Shown: positions 22,962 through 31,361, numbered from the stretch's first letter. The stretch: 33,758 bases of DNA from Acidipropionibacterium jensenii DSM 20535 (GCF_000425285.1 NZ_AUDD01000025.1:1-33758), one strand, 5' to 3'. Notes: generated by a model from the letters alone, not told the origin. A program made the numbers and translations.

Positions 22962-23080
22962 CGGCGAGGAGGCCGGCGGGGCAGCGAGATGTTCCGCAGG
23001 TGTCTCGACGTCGTCACCGAAAAATGCATGCTTCCGAGTTCCGGAGACTCCGGGACTCACCCGTCAGAAGGGGGAAAACA

Positions 23081-23599
23081 ATGGCTCTCGTTGAAGCCAA
23101 TCCGTTCCGTGGTCTTGATCGTTTCTTCGATCAGTTCGCCCAGCTGGCAACCGGCGACGCCAAGCTGATGCCGATGGATGTCTATCGCGATGCCGACAAC
23201 TACGTCGCCAAGATGGACCTGCCGGGAGTTGATCCCGACAGCATCGATATCGACGTCAACGACAACGTTCTGACCGTCCGCGCTGAGCGCACCGCTCAGG
23301 ATGTCAAGCACGACGAGCACTCCGGCTGGGTGTCTCGTGAGCGCAGCTACGGGTCCTTCGCCCGCCAGCTGTCCCTGGACTCCGGTCTGGACGCCAGCAG
23401 GATCTCCGCCGACTACACCAACGGCGAACTGGTCATCACCATCCCGGTGGCCGACCAGGCCAAGCCGCAGAAGATTCAGGTGACCCACGGCCAGCAGCAG
23501 GTGGGCACCGGAAGCTCGAAGGGCAGTGCCGTTGACAGCGGCACCGACTCAGCCAAAGCCAGCACAACCGACGCCGACAAGCAGCGTCAGCACGCCTGA
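23081..23599 (+). CDS. small heat shock protein, Hsp20/alpha-crystallin family
   Basis: The 172-aa chaperone has a short N-terminal arm (NPFRGLDRFFDQFAQLA). The alpha-crystallin domain spans about 30-140: MDVYRDADNYVAKMDLPGVDPDSIDIDVNDNVLTVRAER, then GSFARQLSLDSGLDASRISADYTNGELVITIPV. A short KIQV motif follows, which may dock neighbouring subunits, and then a Ser/Thr/Gly-rich disordered tail. It holds unfolded proteins as oligomers during heat stress without ATP. ATG 23081 has AAGGGGG (23068-23074) upstream. Control by HspR through the HAIR-like site is likely. Confidence 0.9.
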   Translation: MALVEANPFRGLDRFFDQFAQLATGDAKLMPMDVYRDADNYVAKMDLPGVDPDSIDIDVNDNVLTVRAERTAQDVKHDEHSGWVSRERSYGSFARQLSLDSGLDASRISADYTNGELVITIPVADQAKPQKIQVTHGQQQVGTGSSKGSAVDSGTDSAKASTTDADKQRQHA

Positions 23600-23644
23600 G
23601 CCGATCGGCCCATATCGCGCTGAACAGGCACCGCAGGTCGACGA

Positions 23645-23678
23645 TCAGCACCGGCGGATCCGTGTGGTCCGGTGCTGA
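23645..23678 (+). repeat. 10-bp hairpin downstream of hsp20
   Basis: TCAGCACCGG (23645-23654) pairs perfectly with CCGGTGCTGA (23669-23678) around a 14-nt loop, 45 bp after the hsp20 stop. Possible first terminator or 3'-end stabiliser. Confidence 0.4.
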
Positions 23679-23715
23679 ACGCCCTGCAGCCCTGCATCTG
23701 TGAGGTTCTCACCTG

Positions 23716-23755
23716 GCCACGGCCCCTCCACCTATTTCGGTGGAGGGGCCGTGGC
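23716..23755 (+). terminator. 17-bp perfect hairpin terminator after hsp20
   Basis: GCCACGGCCCCTCCACC (23716-23732) pairs perfectly with 23739-23755 around the loop TATTTC. No T-run follows. It ends the hsp20 transcript before the dehydrogenase gene. Confidence 0.7.
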
Positions 23756-23874
23756 ATGTCCGGAGTCATCGACCGGCAGGGATGGTCGGCCCGGAGCCGG
23801 TGACCGGGACGGAGTGCCCGTCCGCCGGTGGCGGATGCCCCGCGGACGGGGTCCCGCCGGAGCGACGGTCGGGA

Positions 23875-23887
23875 TAGCCTCCATCCC
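23875..23887 (+). promoter_or_regulatory. putative leaderless -10 element of the dehydrogenase gene
   Basis: TAGCCT (23875-23880) is followed by CCATCCC and ATG 23888. No Shine-Dalgarno sequence is present. Confidence 0.4.
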
Positions 23888-24814
23888 ATGAGCATCGTGG
23901 TCTCCCTTCCCACCCAGGAGCTGGTCGACGACGTCACGGCACGTCTGGACCCCGCCCTCGACATCGACCTCGTCCTGTGGGACGGGACCGGCGAGGCCCC
24001 CTGCGAGCACATCGACATGTACGTCCCCGCTGCGGTCGGCCCGACCCACGCGATGCCCGATCTCGGTGCGGTGGGGTGTCACTTCGTCCAGGGTTCGGCG
24101 ATCGGCTTCGACGGCGTCGAGCAGACCCTGCCGCACGGCGTCAGCTACGCCAATGCCGCCAGCGTCCACGAGACGGCGACCGCGGAACTCACCGTCGCCC
24201 TGCTGCTGGAGGCCCAGCGCCGACTCCCCGAGTTCCTCGAGCTGCAGCGGCTCGGACAGTGGCACATGATGGGCTGCCCCGGACTCGCCGACCGGCGCAT
24301 CGTCATGCTGGGCTACGGCGGGGTCGGCAAGGCGATCGCGCAGCGACTGGCCGGTTTCGAGGTCGATCTGGTCCCGGTCGCCCACACTGCCCGCGTGCAG
24401 GACGGCGTCCAGGTCCATGCGATGGAGGAGGTGCCCGACCTGCTGCCCGGTGCCGACATCCTCCTCAATGCCCTTCCCGGCGGTCCGGCGACCCATCACC
24501 TCATCGACGACGCCGTCCTGTCGGCACTGCCGGACGGCGCCCTGGTGTGCAACATCGGACGCGGGCCGACGGTGGACACCGATGCCCTGGTCGCCCATCT
24601 GCGCCGCGGCCGGATCCGGGTGGCCAGCGACGTCTGGGATCCCGAACCGCTGCCGGCCGGCCATCCGCTGTGGTCACTGGACGGGGTCATCATCACCCCG
24701 CACATCGGCGGGCTCTCGGACGCCCTCAAGCCTCGGATGACCCGGCTGCTGGTCCGGCAGGCGGAGCGGCTGGCGCGCGGCGAGGAGCCGGTCAACATCG
24801 TCCTGCAGGCCTGA
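23888..24814 (+). CDS. D-isomer specific 2-hydroxyacid dehydrogenase
   Basis: The 308-aa protein has the D-2-hydroxyacid dehydrogenase fold. The NAD-binding motif is MLGYGGVGKAIAQRL. The catalytic Arg lies in CNIGRGPTVDTDAL, the Glu in WDPEPLPAGHPLW and the catalytic His in ITPHIGGLSD. VASVHETATAELTVALLL is the conserved helix before the coenzyme domain. The exact substrate (glyoxylate, hydroxypyruvate, phosphoglycerate or another) is not determinable; no ACT domain is present, so it is not a full-length SerA. ATG 23888 lacks a ribosome site; TAGCCT lies seven bases upstream, suggesting a leaderless transcript. Confidence 0.85.
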   Translation: MSIVVSLPTQELVDDVTARLDPALDIDLVLWDGTGEAPCEHIDMYVPAAVGPTHAMPDLGAVGCHFVQGSAIGFDGVEQTLPHGVSYANAASVHETATAELTVALLLEAQRRLPEFLELQRLGQWHMMGCPGLADRRIVMLGYGGVGKAIAQRLAGFEVDLVPVAHTARVQDGVQVHAMEEVPDLLPGADILLNALPGGPATHHLIDDAVLSALPDGALVCNIGRGPTVDTDALVAHLRRGRIRVASDVWDPEPLPAGHPLWSLDGVIITPHIGGLSDALKPRMTRLLVRQAERLARGEEPVNIVLQA

Positions 24815-24881
24815 TCTCCCGGCCGTGCGCTCGGCCCCACGGACCTGGGCCCCACAGATCGAGGCCCGGGTCGCTGCCTGC

Positions 24882-25091
24882 TCACTGCGGAGGCATGTCG
24901 CGGCGGACGTACTCCTCCGGCGGGACGGCTCCCCGCGTCTCATCGATGAGGTCGACGACCTCTTGGCGGGTGACCGTGCGACCCTCGCTGCGCGCGTGCT
25001 CGAGCGCCCGGGCGACCGAGTCGCTCTGCTGCGGGCTGAGCTGCTCGAACAGTTCCGGCCACCGGTTCTGGACGTCGAACTCGTCAGACAT
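24882..25091 (-). CDS. 69-aa acidic helical protein, unknown (possibly antitoxin-like)
   Basis: The protein is small and acidic: a start MSDEFDVQNRWPELFEQL, a central helix pair (SPQQSDSVARALEHARSEG, then RQEVVDLIDETRG) and the end PPEEYVRRDMPPQ. The helix-Gly-helix layout loosely recalls VbhA-type antitoxins of Fic proteins, but no Fic toxin gene is adjacent and I cannot confirm this. ATG 25091 has AGGGGA just upstream on the minus strand; longer versions start in non-coding sequence. It is alone between the dehydrogenase and the AraC gene. Confidence 0.5.
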   Translation of the reverse strand: MSDEFDVQNRWPELFEQLSPQQSDSVARALEHARSEGRTVTRQEVVDLIDETRGAVPPEEYVRRDMPPQ

Positions 25092-25199
25092 GACTTCCCC
25101 TCGGCTGGTGATGGCCGTCGGCTGTGGCGGCCGTTCCCCCAGCGTAGGTGGTGCGGCCCGTGGTCCCCGGGCCGGGATGGGCCTCACGCGCCGCCGGCC

Positions 25200-26075
25200 T
25201 CACGATGACTCGGTGCGGTAGCCGCTGGGGGTGAACCCCAGCACGGTGCGGAAATCACTGGTGAGGTGGGCGTGGTCGGCGTAGCCGAGATCGGCGGCGA
25301 TCGTCGCAAGGGAGATGTCGGGGTGCTCGCGCACCAATTGCGCGGCCTCCTGCAGTCGTCGACGCCGGATGATGGCGGCCGGTGGCAGGCCGATGTACCG
25401 GTGCGTCATACGTTGCAGTGTGCGCAGCGACACCGCGAGCCGCACGGCCGCCTCGGCGGGGGTGTTCGCGCCACCCTCGCCGATCAGCACCTCGGGCATC
25501 ATGTTCGCGTGCCGGGCGACGGACGGGATCTCGCCTGCCCGCTCGCTGAGCCATTGCGCGACGATGTCGACCGCGTGATCATGGCGATCGGCCGGGGCAT
25601 CCGCCTCATGATCAACCGCCTCCTGACCCGCCACCTGGCCTGCCACCGGCACTCCTGCCTCCGGGCCCGCCCCCGGCTCTCCCACCAACGCCTCTCCAGC
25701 CATTGCCGCGACGACCCGGGCGTGAAGAGTGGGAGCGCTGAGGGGCTGCTCGACGTCGACCAGAGAGCTCGCGTCCGATGTCAGGGCGCCCACCGCCGCG
25801 GGGCGCAGGAGTGCGCCCACCGCCCAACCGCAGCCGCGCAGCACCCGCTCGCTCATCCGCGTCGTAGCGCCCACGAGCGACACCCGGTGCGGCTCGACGA
25901 CCAGGTTCAGCGCCGGGTAGCCGAGGACCGTCTGGCGCGACACGACGCCCGGTTCGAGATCCCACTCCGGTATCCAGAACCACTGGACCAGATCCGCTGC
26001 GACCGGTGGGGGCGCATATCGATGGAACGCGGTCAGTCGCGACGGGAACAGCACCCCTCGTGACGGGTCGACCAT
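25200..26075 (-). CDS. AraC-family transcriptional regulator
   Basis: The 291-aa protein has an N-terminal sensor region (about 1-120; FHRYAPPPVAADLVQWFWIPEW, YPALNLVVEPHRVSLVGATT) like the DUF6597/AraC-type cupin of actinobacterial regulators. The C-terminal AraC HTH reads SLRTLQRMTHRYIGLPPAAIIRRRRLQEAAQLV and then DISLATIAADLGYADHAHLTSDFRTVLGFTPSGYR. Between them is a low-complexity Ala/Gly/Asp/His stretch (about 140-175). It diverges from the VOC gene 79 bp away, which is its probable target. ATG 26075 is preferred: TACCGT lies six bases upstream with no ribosome site, so it is probably leaderless. Confidence 0.8.
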   Translation of the reverse strand: MVDPSRGVLFPSRLTAFHRYAPPPVAADLVQWFWIPEWDLEPGVVSRQTVLGYPALNLVVEPHRVSLVGATTRMSERVLRGCGWAVGALLRPAAVGALTSDASSLVDVEQPLSAPTLHARVVAAMAGEALVGEPGAGPEAGVPVAGQVAGQEAVDHEADAPADRHDHAVDIVAQWLSERAGEIPSVARHANMMPEVLIGEGGANTPAEAAVRLAVSLRTLQRMTHRYIGLPPAAIIRRRRLQEAAQLVREHPDISLATIAADLGYADHAHLTSDFRTVLGFTPSGYRTESS

Positions 26076-26087
26076 GGGCCCACGGTA
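26076..26087 (-). promoter_or_regulatory. putative leaderless -10 element of the AraC gene
   Basis: On the minus strand TACCGT (26087-26082) is followed by GGGCCC and ATG 26075. Confidence 0.4.
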
Positions 26088-26153
26088 GATGAACCGACAA
26101 GGTGGCGCGCATCTCCAAGCGGCCGGACCCCTGCCCGCCGCACGATGGGCGGC

Positions 26154-26666
26154 ATGACTGAGAAGAGCACGCCGAGCCGGGGCGTCACCGGCACATTCAC
26201 GACGGACGGTCGGCCTCACGGCGTGACCACTCTGACCCCATTCCTCGCCCTGACCGATGCCGCCGGGGCGATCGAGTTCTACCGCGACGTCTTCGGCGCA
26301 CGCGTCATCGACGTCACCGAGATGAACGGCCAGGTTGCTCACGCCGACCTCGACCTCGGACTCGGACAGCTCCAGCTGGGAGTTCCCAGCCCGGACTACC
26401 GCCTTGTGCCGCCACCGGACGACGACCAGGCCTGCTACTCACTCGGGCTCTACGTGCCCGACGTCGACGACGTCGTCGCGAGAGCGGTCGCAGCCGGTGC
26501 CACCATTCGCGAAGAGCTCTCCACCTTCGTCTCGGGTGACCGCTACGCCAGCATCCGCGACCCGTTCGGCGTCCGATGGTCGGTGATGAGCCGCGTCGAG
26601 GACCTGTCCGAGGAGGAGAGTTCCCGCCGGGTCGCGGAATGGGCCGCGTCGTACTCGTCGAGCTGA
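26154..26666 (+). CDS. VOC (glyoxalase/bleomycin-resistance-like) protein
   Basis: The 170-aa protein has a single VOC module pair. LTPFLALTDAAGAIEFYRDVFGARVIDVTEMNGQVAHADLDLG is the first beta-alpha-beta unit. SLGLYVPDVDDVVARAVAAGATI, then GDRYASIRDPFGVRWSVM, is the second. This is the PhnB/YdfO-like form with a conserved RDPFG near the metal-site Glu position. A C-terminal tail (EDLSEEESSRRVAEW) is shared with proteins annotated as glyoxalase-family in actinobacteria. Substrate unknown. ATG 26154 is used; ATG 26145 in the same frame is possible. It is divergent from the AraC regulator, which may control it. Confidence 0.8.
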   Translation: MTEKSTPSRGVTGTFTTDGRPHGVTTLTPFLALTDAAGAIEFYRDVFGARVIDVTEMNGQVAHADLDLGLGQLQLGVPSPDYRLVPPPDDDQACYSLGLYVPDVDDVVARAVAAGATIREELSTFVSGDRYASIRDPFGVRWSVMSRVEDLSEEESSRRVAEWAASYSSS

Positions 26667-26691
26667 TCTCTAGAGTCCTCAAGTACCTCAA

Positions 26692-26704
26692 GGCGCACAG
26701 CGCC
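26692..26704 (+). terminator. short hairpin after the VOC gene
   Basis: GGCGC (26692-26696) pairs with GCGCC (26700-26704) around ACA, about 25 bp after the stop. The stem is short, so termination is only possible. The rest of the 270-bp gap to ald shows TACTGT near 26789, a candidate -10 with a leader of about 140 nt. Confidence 0.3.
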
Positions 26705-26936
26705 GAATAGCCCGGACGATCTCGGAGAGGGTTCGCGGGCGGTCGCCATCGTGTCTCCGGGGCATCGAATTCTGAGTGACCGGGGCACTACTGTGGTCGG
26801 TGAGCGTTGTTCCCTCGCGACTCAGCATCTCGACCGCATCCGCGGCACGACAGCTCACCGGCACCGACGCCGGATGGGCCATGATCGCCAGGACATCGCC
26901 CGTCGAAGGTTGTTGCTCGTCGAAGGAGAAGAGCAG

Positions 26937-28058
26937 ATGCGAGTCGGAGTCCCCACCGAGATCAAGAACAACGAGTTCCGGGTGGCGATCACCCCCGCCG
27001 GAGTGCACGCCCTCACCGACCACGGCCACCAGGTCCTGGTGCAGAGGGGCGCCGGACTGGGCTCGTCGATCACCGACGCCGAGTACCTGCGGGCGGGGGC
27101 GACGATCATCGACGACCCCCGCGCGGTCTGGGACGGCGCCGACATGATCCTCAAGGTCAAGGAGCCCGTCCCCGAGGAGTACGAGCTGATGCACGAGGGG
27201 ATGGTGCTGTTCACCTACCTGCACCTGGCCGCCAACCGCCCCCTCACCCAGGCCCTGCTGGACCGCAGGATCACCTCGATCGCCTACGAGACCGTCGAGA
27301 CCGACTCGCACGCTCTGCCCCTGCTCTCCCCGATGTCGGAGATCGCCGGGCGGCTGGCCACCCAGGTCGGCGCGCACTGCCTCATGCAGCCCTACGGCGG
27401 CAAGGGCACCCTGCTGGGCGGTGGCACCGGCGTCCACAAGGGCGACGTCGTCGTCCTCGGCGGCGGGGTGGTGGGGCTGTGCGCGGCCCGGGTCGCCATC
27501 GGGATGGGCGCCCGGGTGCGACTCTTCGACGTCGATGAGGAGCGGATGCGCTATATCGAGGAGGTCACCGGCGGCGCCGTGGACACCGAGTTCTCCACCT
27601 CGCTGGGAGTCGGGCAGGCCTGCACGGAGGCCGATCTGGTGATCGGATCGGTGCTGGTCCCCGGAGCCCGCACACCCCATCTGGTGAGTCACGAGATGGT
27701 CACCGCGATGTCTCCAGGCTCGGTCCTGGTCGACGTCGCCATCGACCAGGGGGGATGCTTCGCCGACTCGCACCCCACCACCCATGCCGACCCGGCCTTC
27801 CGGGTCGCCGACACGGTGTTCTACTGCGTAGCCAATATGCCCGGTGCGGTCCCCCACACCGCCACCCATGCCCTCACCAATGCCACCCTGAAGTACGCCA
27901 CCCTGCTGGCCGATGCCGGATGGCGAGAGGCGCTGGGGCGCAGGAGAGATCTGGCCCGGGGGCTATCCACCAGCGGTGGCTCGCTGTTCAGCGCCCCCGT
28001 CGGGGAGGCGCTGGGGCTGGACAGCGTGGCCTGGGGCGAGGTGCTGGCCGGGGTGTGA
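26937..28058 (+). CDS. ald: alanine dehydrogenase
   Basis: The 373-aa enzyme interconverts L-alanine and pyruvate plus ammonia with NAD. It matches the family end to end: the start MRVGVPTEIKNNEFRVAITP, Lys75 in KVKEP, His96 in YLHLAA, the NAD motif VVLGGGVVG at 172-180, and Asp270 in VDVAIDQGG, all at canonical numbers. It ends with NMPGAVPHTATHALTNATL. It acts in the cytoplasm in alanine catabolism or in redox balance under low oxygen. ATG 26937 has AAGGAG (26923-26928) eight bases upstream. Control by an Lrp/AsnC regulator is common but no such gene is adjacent. Confidence 0.93.
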   Translation: MRVGVPTEIKNNEFRVAITPAGVHALTDHGHQVLVQRGAGLGSSITDAEYLRAGATIIDDPRAVWDGADMILKVKEPVPEEYELMHEGMVLFTYLHLAANRPLTQALLDRRITSIAYETVETDSHALPLLSPMSEIAGRLATQVGAHCLMQPYGGKGTLLGGGTGVHKGDVVVLGGGVVGLCAARVAIGMGARVRLFDVDEERMRYIEEVTGGAVDTEFSTSLGVGQACTEADLVIGSVLVPGARTPHLVSHEMVTAMSPGSVLVDVAIDQGGCFADSHPTTHADPAFRVADTVFYCVANMPGAVPHTATHALTNATLKYATLLADAGWREALGRRRDLARGLSTSGGSLFSAPVGEALGLDSVAWGEVLAGV

Positions 28059-28143
28059 GGTGCGGGGCCATGATCCCGTGCCACTCGCTGGGGTGAAGAC
28101 CGAAGGGGTGCGCAGATTGCTCCCCAGACGGGGATCGGCGATT

Positions 28144-28160
28144 TCCCGACCAGTTCGGGA
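28144..28160. promoter_or_regulatory. inverted repeat upstream of the PfkB kinase
   Basis: TCCCGA (28144-28149) and TCGGGA (28155-28160) pair perfectly around CCAGT. The site is about 20 bp upstream of CACAAT (28181-28186), the likely -10 of the kinase gene, so it overlaps the -35 region as an operator might. Confidence 0.35.
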
Positions 28161-28192
28161 GGTCACGGTGGCGGTCAGGGCACAATGCGGGG

Positions 28193-29335
28193 GTGAACTA
28201 TCCCGACGCGGCGGGCCCGGCCCCAGTTGGCCCAGCGGGTCCCGCCTCCCCTGAGATGCCTGGCGCTCCTGCTGCATCCGTCCTCCCCGGTGAGTCCACT
28301 GGCTCACCGGCAGACGTGATCCTCACCGGCACCGTCTTCTGGGATCTGGTGATGACCGGCCTGCCGCGCATCCCGGCCAATGGCGAGGAGATCCGGGCCG
28401 ATCAGATGGCCACCGCCCCCGGTGGAGTGGCCAACCTCGCGGTGGCCTGCGCCCGGCTCGGACTGCGTACCGGCTTGGCGACCGTGCTGGGCCACGACAT
28501 GGCGGGCCGGTTCTGCCGGTCGGTGCTGGCGGCCGAGGCGATCGACGTCTCAGCCTGCCGGGTCCTCCCGGACTGGACCACCCCGGTCACCGTCTCGGTG
28601 AACCATGCCGGGGACCGGAGGATGTTCACCCACCAGCGACCCTGCCAGGTCTCCACCGACGAGCTGCTGGCCGGCGCCAGCCATCCACGAGCCGCCCTGG
28701 TCGATCTGGGTCAGCTCCACGCCGGGGAGGGCGCGGACTGGACCCGGGCGGCCGCCGCCGCAGGCACTGCGGTGATCGCCGATATCGGTTTCGACGAGAC
28801 CGGCCGGTGGGATCGCGGGGTGCTGGCGGAGCTGGCGGTCTGCTCCGCCTTCCTGCCCAATGCCGTGGAGGCCTGCGGGCTGACCCGTCGCGACTCGGCG
28901 CGTTCGGCGGCCCGGGCGCTGGCCGAGCTGGTGCCGGTGATCGTGGTCACCGATGGGTTGTCGGGGGCCTGGGCGGTCGACGCCGACAGCGGCGAGGAGT
29001 GCCGCGTCGGGGCGATCCCGGTCCCGGCGGACCAGGTGGTCGACGCGACCGGGGCCGGGGACGTCTTCGATGCCGCCTTCACCTGGGCGACGCTGGCCGG
29101 CTGGCCGCTGGGGAAGCGTCTGGACCTGGCCAGTCTGGCCTCCAGCCTGGCGGTGCGCGGCCTCACCGGGTCGATGGCCGCCCCCGGCTGGGCGGAGATC
29201 GGCGCCTGGTGGCAGGGCCTCGGCGACTCCTCCGACGACCAGGCGATGCGACGCCGGTTCGGCTTCCTGGCCGACTGCGCACTGGATGCGCCGGCAGTGA
29301 CGCCGGCTCCCCTGACGATCGGATGGGACCTCTGA
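28193..29335 (+). CDS. PfkB/ribokinase-family sugar kinase
   Basis: The 380-aa protein has a ribokinase fold. After a 40-residue Pro/Ala-rich N-terminus, VILTGTVFWDLVM and the GG motif region APGGVANLAVACARLG form the first PfkB signature (about 75-95). DQVVDATGAGDVFDAAFTWA is the second signature, with the catalytic Asp and anion hole (about 281-300). It phosphorylates a sugar or nucleoside-like alcohol with ATP; the substrate is not known. GTG 28193 has no ribosome site; CACAAT lies six bases upstream, so a leaderless start is possible. Confidence 0.85.
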   Translation: MNYPDAAGPAPVGPAGPASPEMPGAPAASVLPGESTGSPADVILTGTVFWDLVMTGLPRIPANGEEIRADQMATAPGGVANLAVACARLGLRTGLATVLGHDMAGRFCRSVLAAEAIDVSACRVLPDWTTPVTVSVNHAGDRRMFTHQRPCQVSTDELLAGASHPRAALVDLGQLHAGEGADWTRAAAAAGTAVIADIGFDETGRWDRGVLAELAVCSAFLPNAVEACGLTRRDSARSAARALAELVPVIVVTDGLSGAWAVDADSGEECRVGAIPVPADQVVDATGAGDVFDAAFTWATLAGWPLGKRLDLASLASSLAVRGLTGSMAAPGWAEIGAWWQGLGDSSDDQAMRRRFGFLADCALDAPAVTPAPLTIGWDL

Positions 29336-29497
29336 GGGGCTCCTTTTCCGCTGGTTGGCTGCTCGGTGCTGGTGCGGCCCTGGCCTTGGAGGGTTTCCGG
29401 ACCCGGCCTGGCTTCGACAGCGGTCCTCGCCGGCCAGGCCACACACCCCGTAGTCCCTCAGCACCCACCCTCCAGCCACTCCCCGACCCCATCCACC

Positions 29498-29549
29498 GAG
29501 GTTTGGTCGACTTTGGGGCACTACACGCACCCAAACTCGACCACACCTC
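29498..29549 (+). repeat. 52-nt palindromic repeat, copy A
   Basis: The left arm GAGGTTTGGTCGACTTTGGG and the right arm (29530-29549) are reverse complements with two mismatches over 20 bp. The central loop reads GCACTACACGCA. Copies A and B also share about 12 bp upstream (GACCCCAT-C-CACC type). Confidence 0.7.
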
Positions 29550-29671
29550 CTGCTCCACCGGCCTCCGGGCCTCACTGGGCCTCGGGGCCGGGCCCACACC
29601 GCCTCAAAGGCCACCTCGGCCGTCTGACCGCACAACCATCTGTCCGGGATTCGGGATCGACCCCATTCACC

Positions 29672-29723
29672 GAGGTTCGGTCGACTTCGGGGCCGTAGAC
29701 GCACCCAAATTCGACCACACCCC
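29672..29723 (+). repeat. 52-nt palindromic repeat, copy B
   Basis: The left arm is GAGGTTCGGTCGACTTCGGG and the loop is changed to GCCGTAGACGCA. The right arm has CCCAAATTCGACCACACCCC. It is the most diverged copy and lies 174 bp after copy A in the same orientation. Confidence 0.65.
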
Positions 29724-29863
29724 CTGCCATGCCGGGCCACAGCCCTCGCCAGCCCCCGCCGGCCCTCGCCAGCCCTCGGCGACCAGTCCACACACCCCGT
29801 GAGACCTCAGCATCAACACCGACCCCGAGCGAGATAATCAGTCCGGCCCCGAGGGAGACCATC

Positions 29864-30535
29864 ATGAGCGTTCCTCTTGATCACCTCGTCCTGCTCGTCC
29901 CCCACATCGACGACTACGTCGACGAGTTCGCCCGGGTCACCGGCGTCACCCCGGTGTTCGGCGGAAGCCACCCCGGCAGGGGCACCAAGAACTACCTGGT
30001 GCGGCTCGACGCCGAGGCCGTGAGCACTCCCGGCAACCCCTCCTACCTCGAACTGCTCGTGCTCGACGACGCCCAGCCCGACGTCGCCCCGGAAGACACC
30101 ATGTTCGGGGTGGGACGCCGTGGACCCGACCCGCGGCCGGCCCTGGTGACCTGGGCGATGCACCCCGCCGACATCGAGGCGACGACGGCCAGAGCAGCCG
30201 CCGAAGGGGTGGATGCCGGCACCGTCGAGTCGTGGTCGCGCAATGCCCCCGACGGCGCCCTGTTGCAGTGGCGGGTCGCCATGAATGCGTCCATGCCCAT
30301 GGGCGGGCTGCAGCCCTTCCTCATCGACTGGGGTTCAACGCCGCATCCCTCGACCAACCCGGCTCTGGGAACCATCGCGCTGGCCGGCCTGAGCTTCGAG
30401 TCCCCGGATCCGGACATCCTCGAACACACTCTCACCGCGCTCGGGATGACCGATCTCCCACCGATCCGGTTCGGACTGGTTCCCACCATCACGGCCGACA
30501 TCAAGACCCCCAACGGGCGCATCACGCTGCGCTGA
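29864..30535 (+). CDS. VOC family protein (glyoxalase-like domain)
   Basis: The 223-aa protein starts MSVPLDHLVLLVPHIDDYVDEFARVTGVTPVFGGSHPGRGTKNYLV, the opening of the glyoxalase-like domain type (PF13468) with the conserved first His as metal ligand. YLELLVLDD supplies the Glu-containing strand. The C-terminal half (GLQPFLIDWGSTPHPSTNPALG) is characteristic of this family. Substrate unknown. ATG 29864 has AGGGAG upstream. It lies 31 bp before proC and is probably cotranscribed with it. Confidence 0.8.
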   Translation: MSVPLDHLVLLVPHIDDYVDEFARVTGVTPVFGGSHPGRGTKNYLVRLDAEAVSTPGNPSYLELLVLDDAQPDVAPEDTMFGVGRRGPDPRPALVTWAMHPADIEATTARAAAEGVDAGTVESWSRNAPDGALLQWRVAMNASMPMGGLQPFLIDWGSTPHPSTNPALGTIALAGLSFESPDPDILEHTLTALGMTDLPPIRFGLVPTITADIKTPNGRITLR

Positions 30536-30566
30536 ACCGCTCCACCAACCTCGGAGGGACACACCC

Positions 30567-31361
30567 ATGAATTCACGTCTCGGCATCATCGGATTCGGCC
30601 AGATGGGCGGCGCGATCGGCTCCGGTCTGGTCGCCAACGGGGCCCTGGACGTCGGCCGGATCATGGCCTGGGACCTCTACGCGGCGGCCCTGCAGCACGC
30701 CACCGACGTCGGCATCGGCACTGCCGGGAGTGTCGACGAGCTGTGCTCGGGCTCCGACATCGTGCTGCTGTCGGTCAAGCCCCAGGACGCCCCGACGGTC
30801 CTTGAGCAGGCCGGTGCCGGGCTGGCGGGCAAGGCGGTCGTCTCGATCGTGGCCGGCTGGAATGCCGAGACGCTGTCCGCTCACCTGCCCGAGGACGCCC
30901 GGATTCTGCGTGTGATGCCGAACACCCCGGCTCGGGTGGCCGCAGGAGCCTTCGGGCTGTCGGAGTCGACCACGGTCACCGATGCCGAACGCTCCGAGAT
31001 CGAGGAGTGGTTCTCGGCGATCGGGCTGGTCGAGTGGGTCCCCGAGCGGCTGATGGACGCCGTCACGGGGCTGTCGGGAGGGATCCCGGCCTACGCCGCC
31101 ATCATCGTCGACGCCCTGGCCGACGGCGGGGTCCAGCAGGGGTTGAAGCGACCGGTGGCCAGGCGACTGGTGCTGCAGTCGTTGCTGGGCAGTGCGAAGC
31201 TCATGCTGGAGACCGAGCAGCACCCCGGTGACCTCAAGGACGCGGTCTGCTCCCCTGCCGGCACGACGATCGAAGGAGTCCGGGCGATGGAGAGGGCAGG
31301 CGTCCGATCGGGACTCTCCGAGGCCGTCATCGCGGCCTCGCGACGAGCCTCGGAGCTGTGA
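30567..31361 (+). CDS. proC: pyrroline-5-carboxylate reductase
   Basis: The 264-aa protein catalyses the last step of proline synthesis with NAD(P)H. LGIIGFGQMGGAIGSGL is the nucleotide-binding loop. VSIVAGWNAETL and RVMPNTPARVAAGAFGL are family-typical. The P5CR signature is TGLSGGIPAYAAIIVDALADGGVQQGL, where most homologues have SGSGPAY. The end is CSPAGTTIEGVRAMERAGVRSGLSEAVIAA. Length is normal. ATG 30567 has GGAGGG upstream. It follows the VOC gene by 31 bp; no other proline genes are nearby. Confidence 0.92.
   Translation: MNSRLGIIGFGQMGGAIGSGLVANGALDVGRIMAWDLYAAALQHATDVGIGTAGSVDELCSGSDIVLLSVKPQDAPTVLEQAGAGLAGKAVVSIVAGWNAETLSAHLPEDARILRVMPNTPARVAAGAFGLSESTTVTDAERSEIEEWFSAIGLVEWVPERLMDAVTGLSGGIPAYAAIIVDALADGGVQQGLKRPVARRLVLQSLLGSAKLMLETEQHPGDLKDAVCSPAGTTIEGVRAMERAGVRSGLSEAVIAASRRASEL

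Larger units (their letters stand above)
29336..29863. other. 528-bp non-coding region with two palindromic repeats
   Basis: No gene is supported between the kinase and the second VOC gene. The region is C-rich and contains repeat copies A (29498-29549) and B (29672-29723), plus CCCTCGCCAGCC-type short repeats near 29740-29790. GATAAT at 29833-29838 is a possible -10 for the VOC gene. Confidence 0.5.

Noticed and set aside
26776-27147. Plus-strand frame overlapping the start of ald, preceded by a TACTGT-like -10
   Set aside because: The codon pattern becomes that of ald in another frame; the -10 more likely serves ald with a leader.
29498-29723. Copies A and B as CRISPR repeats
   Set aside because: Repeats are palindromic over their full length, only two lie close together, and the others are kilobases away; no cas genes.
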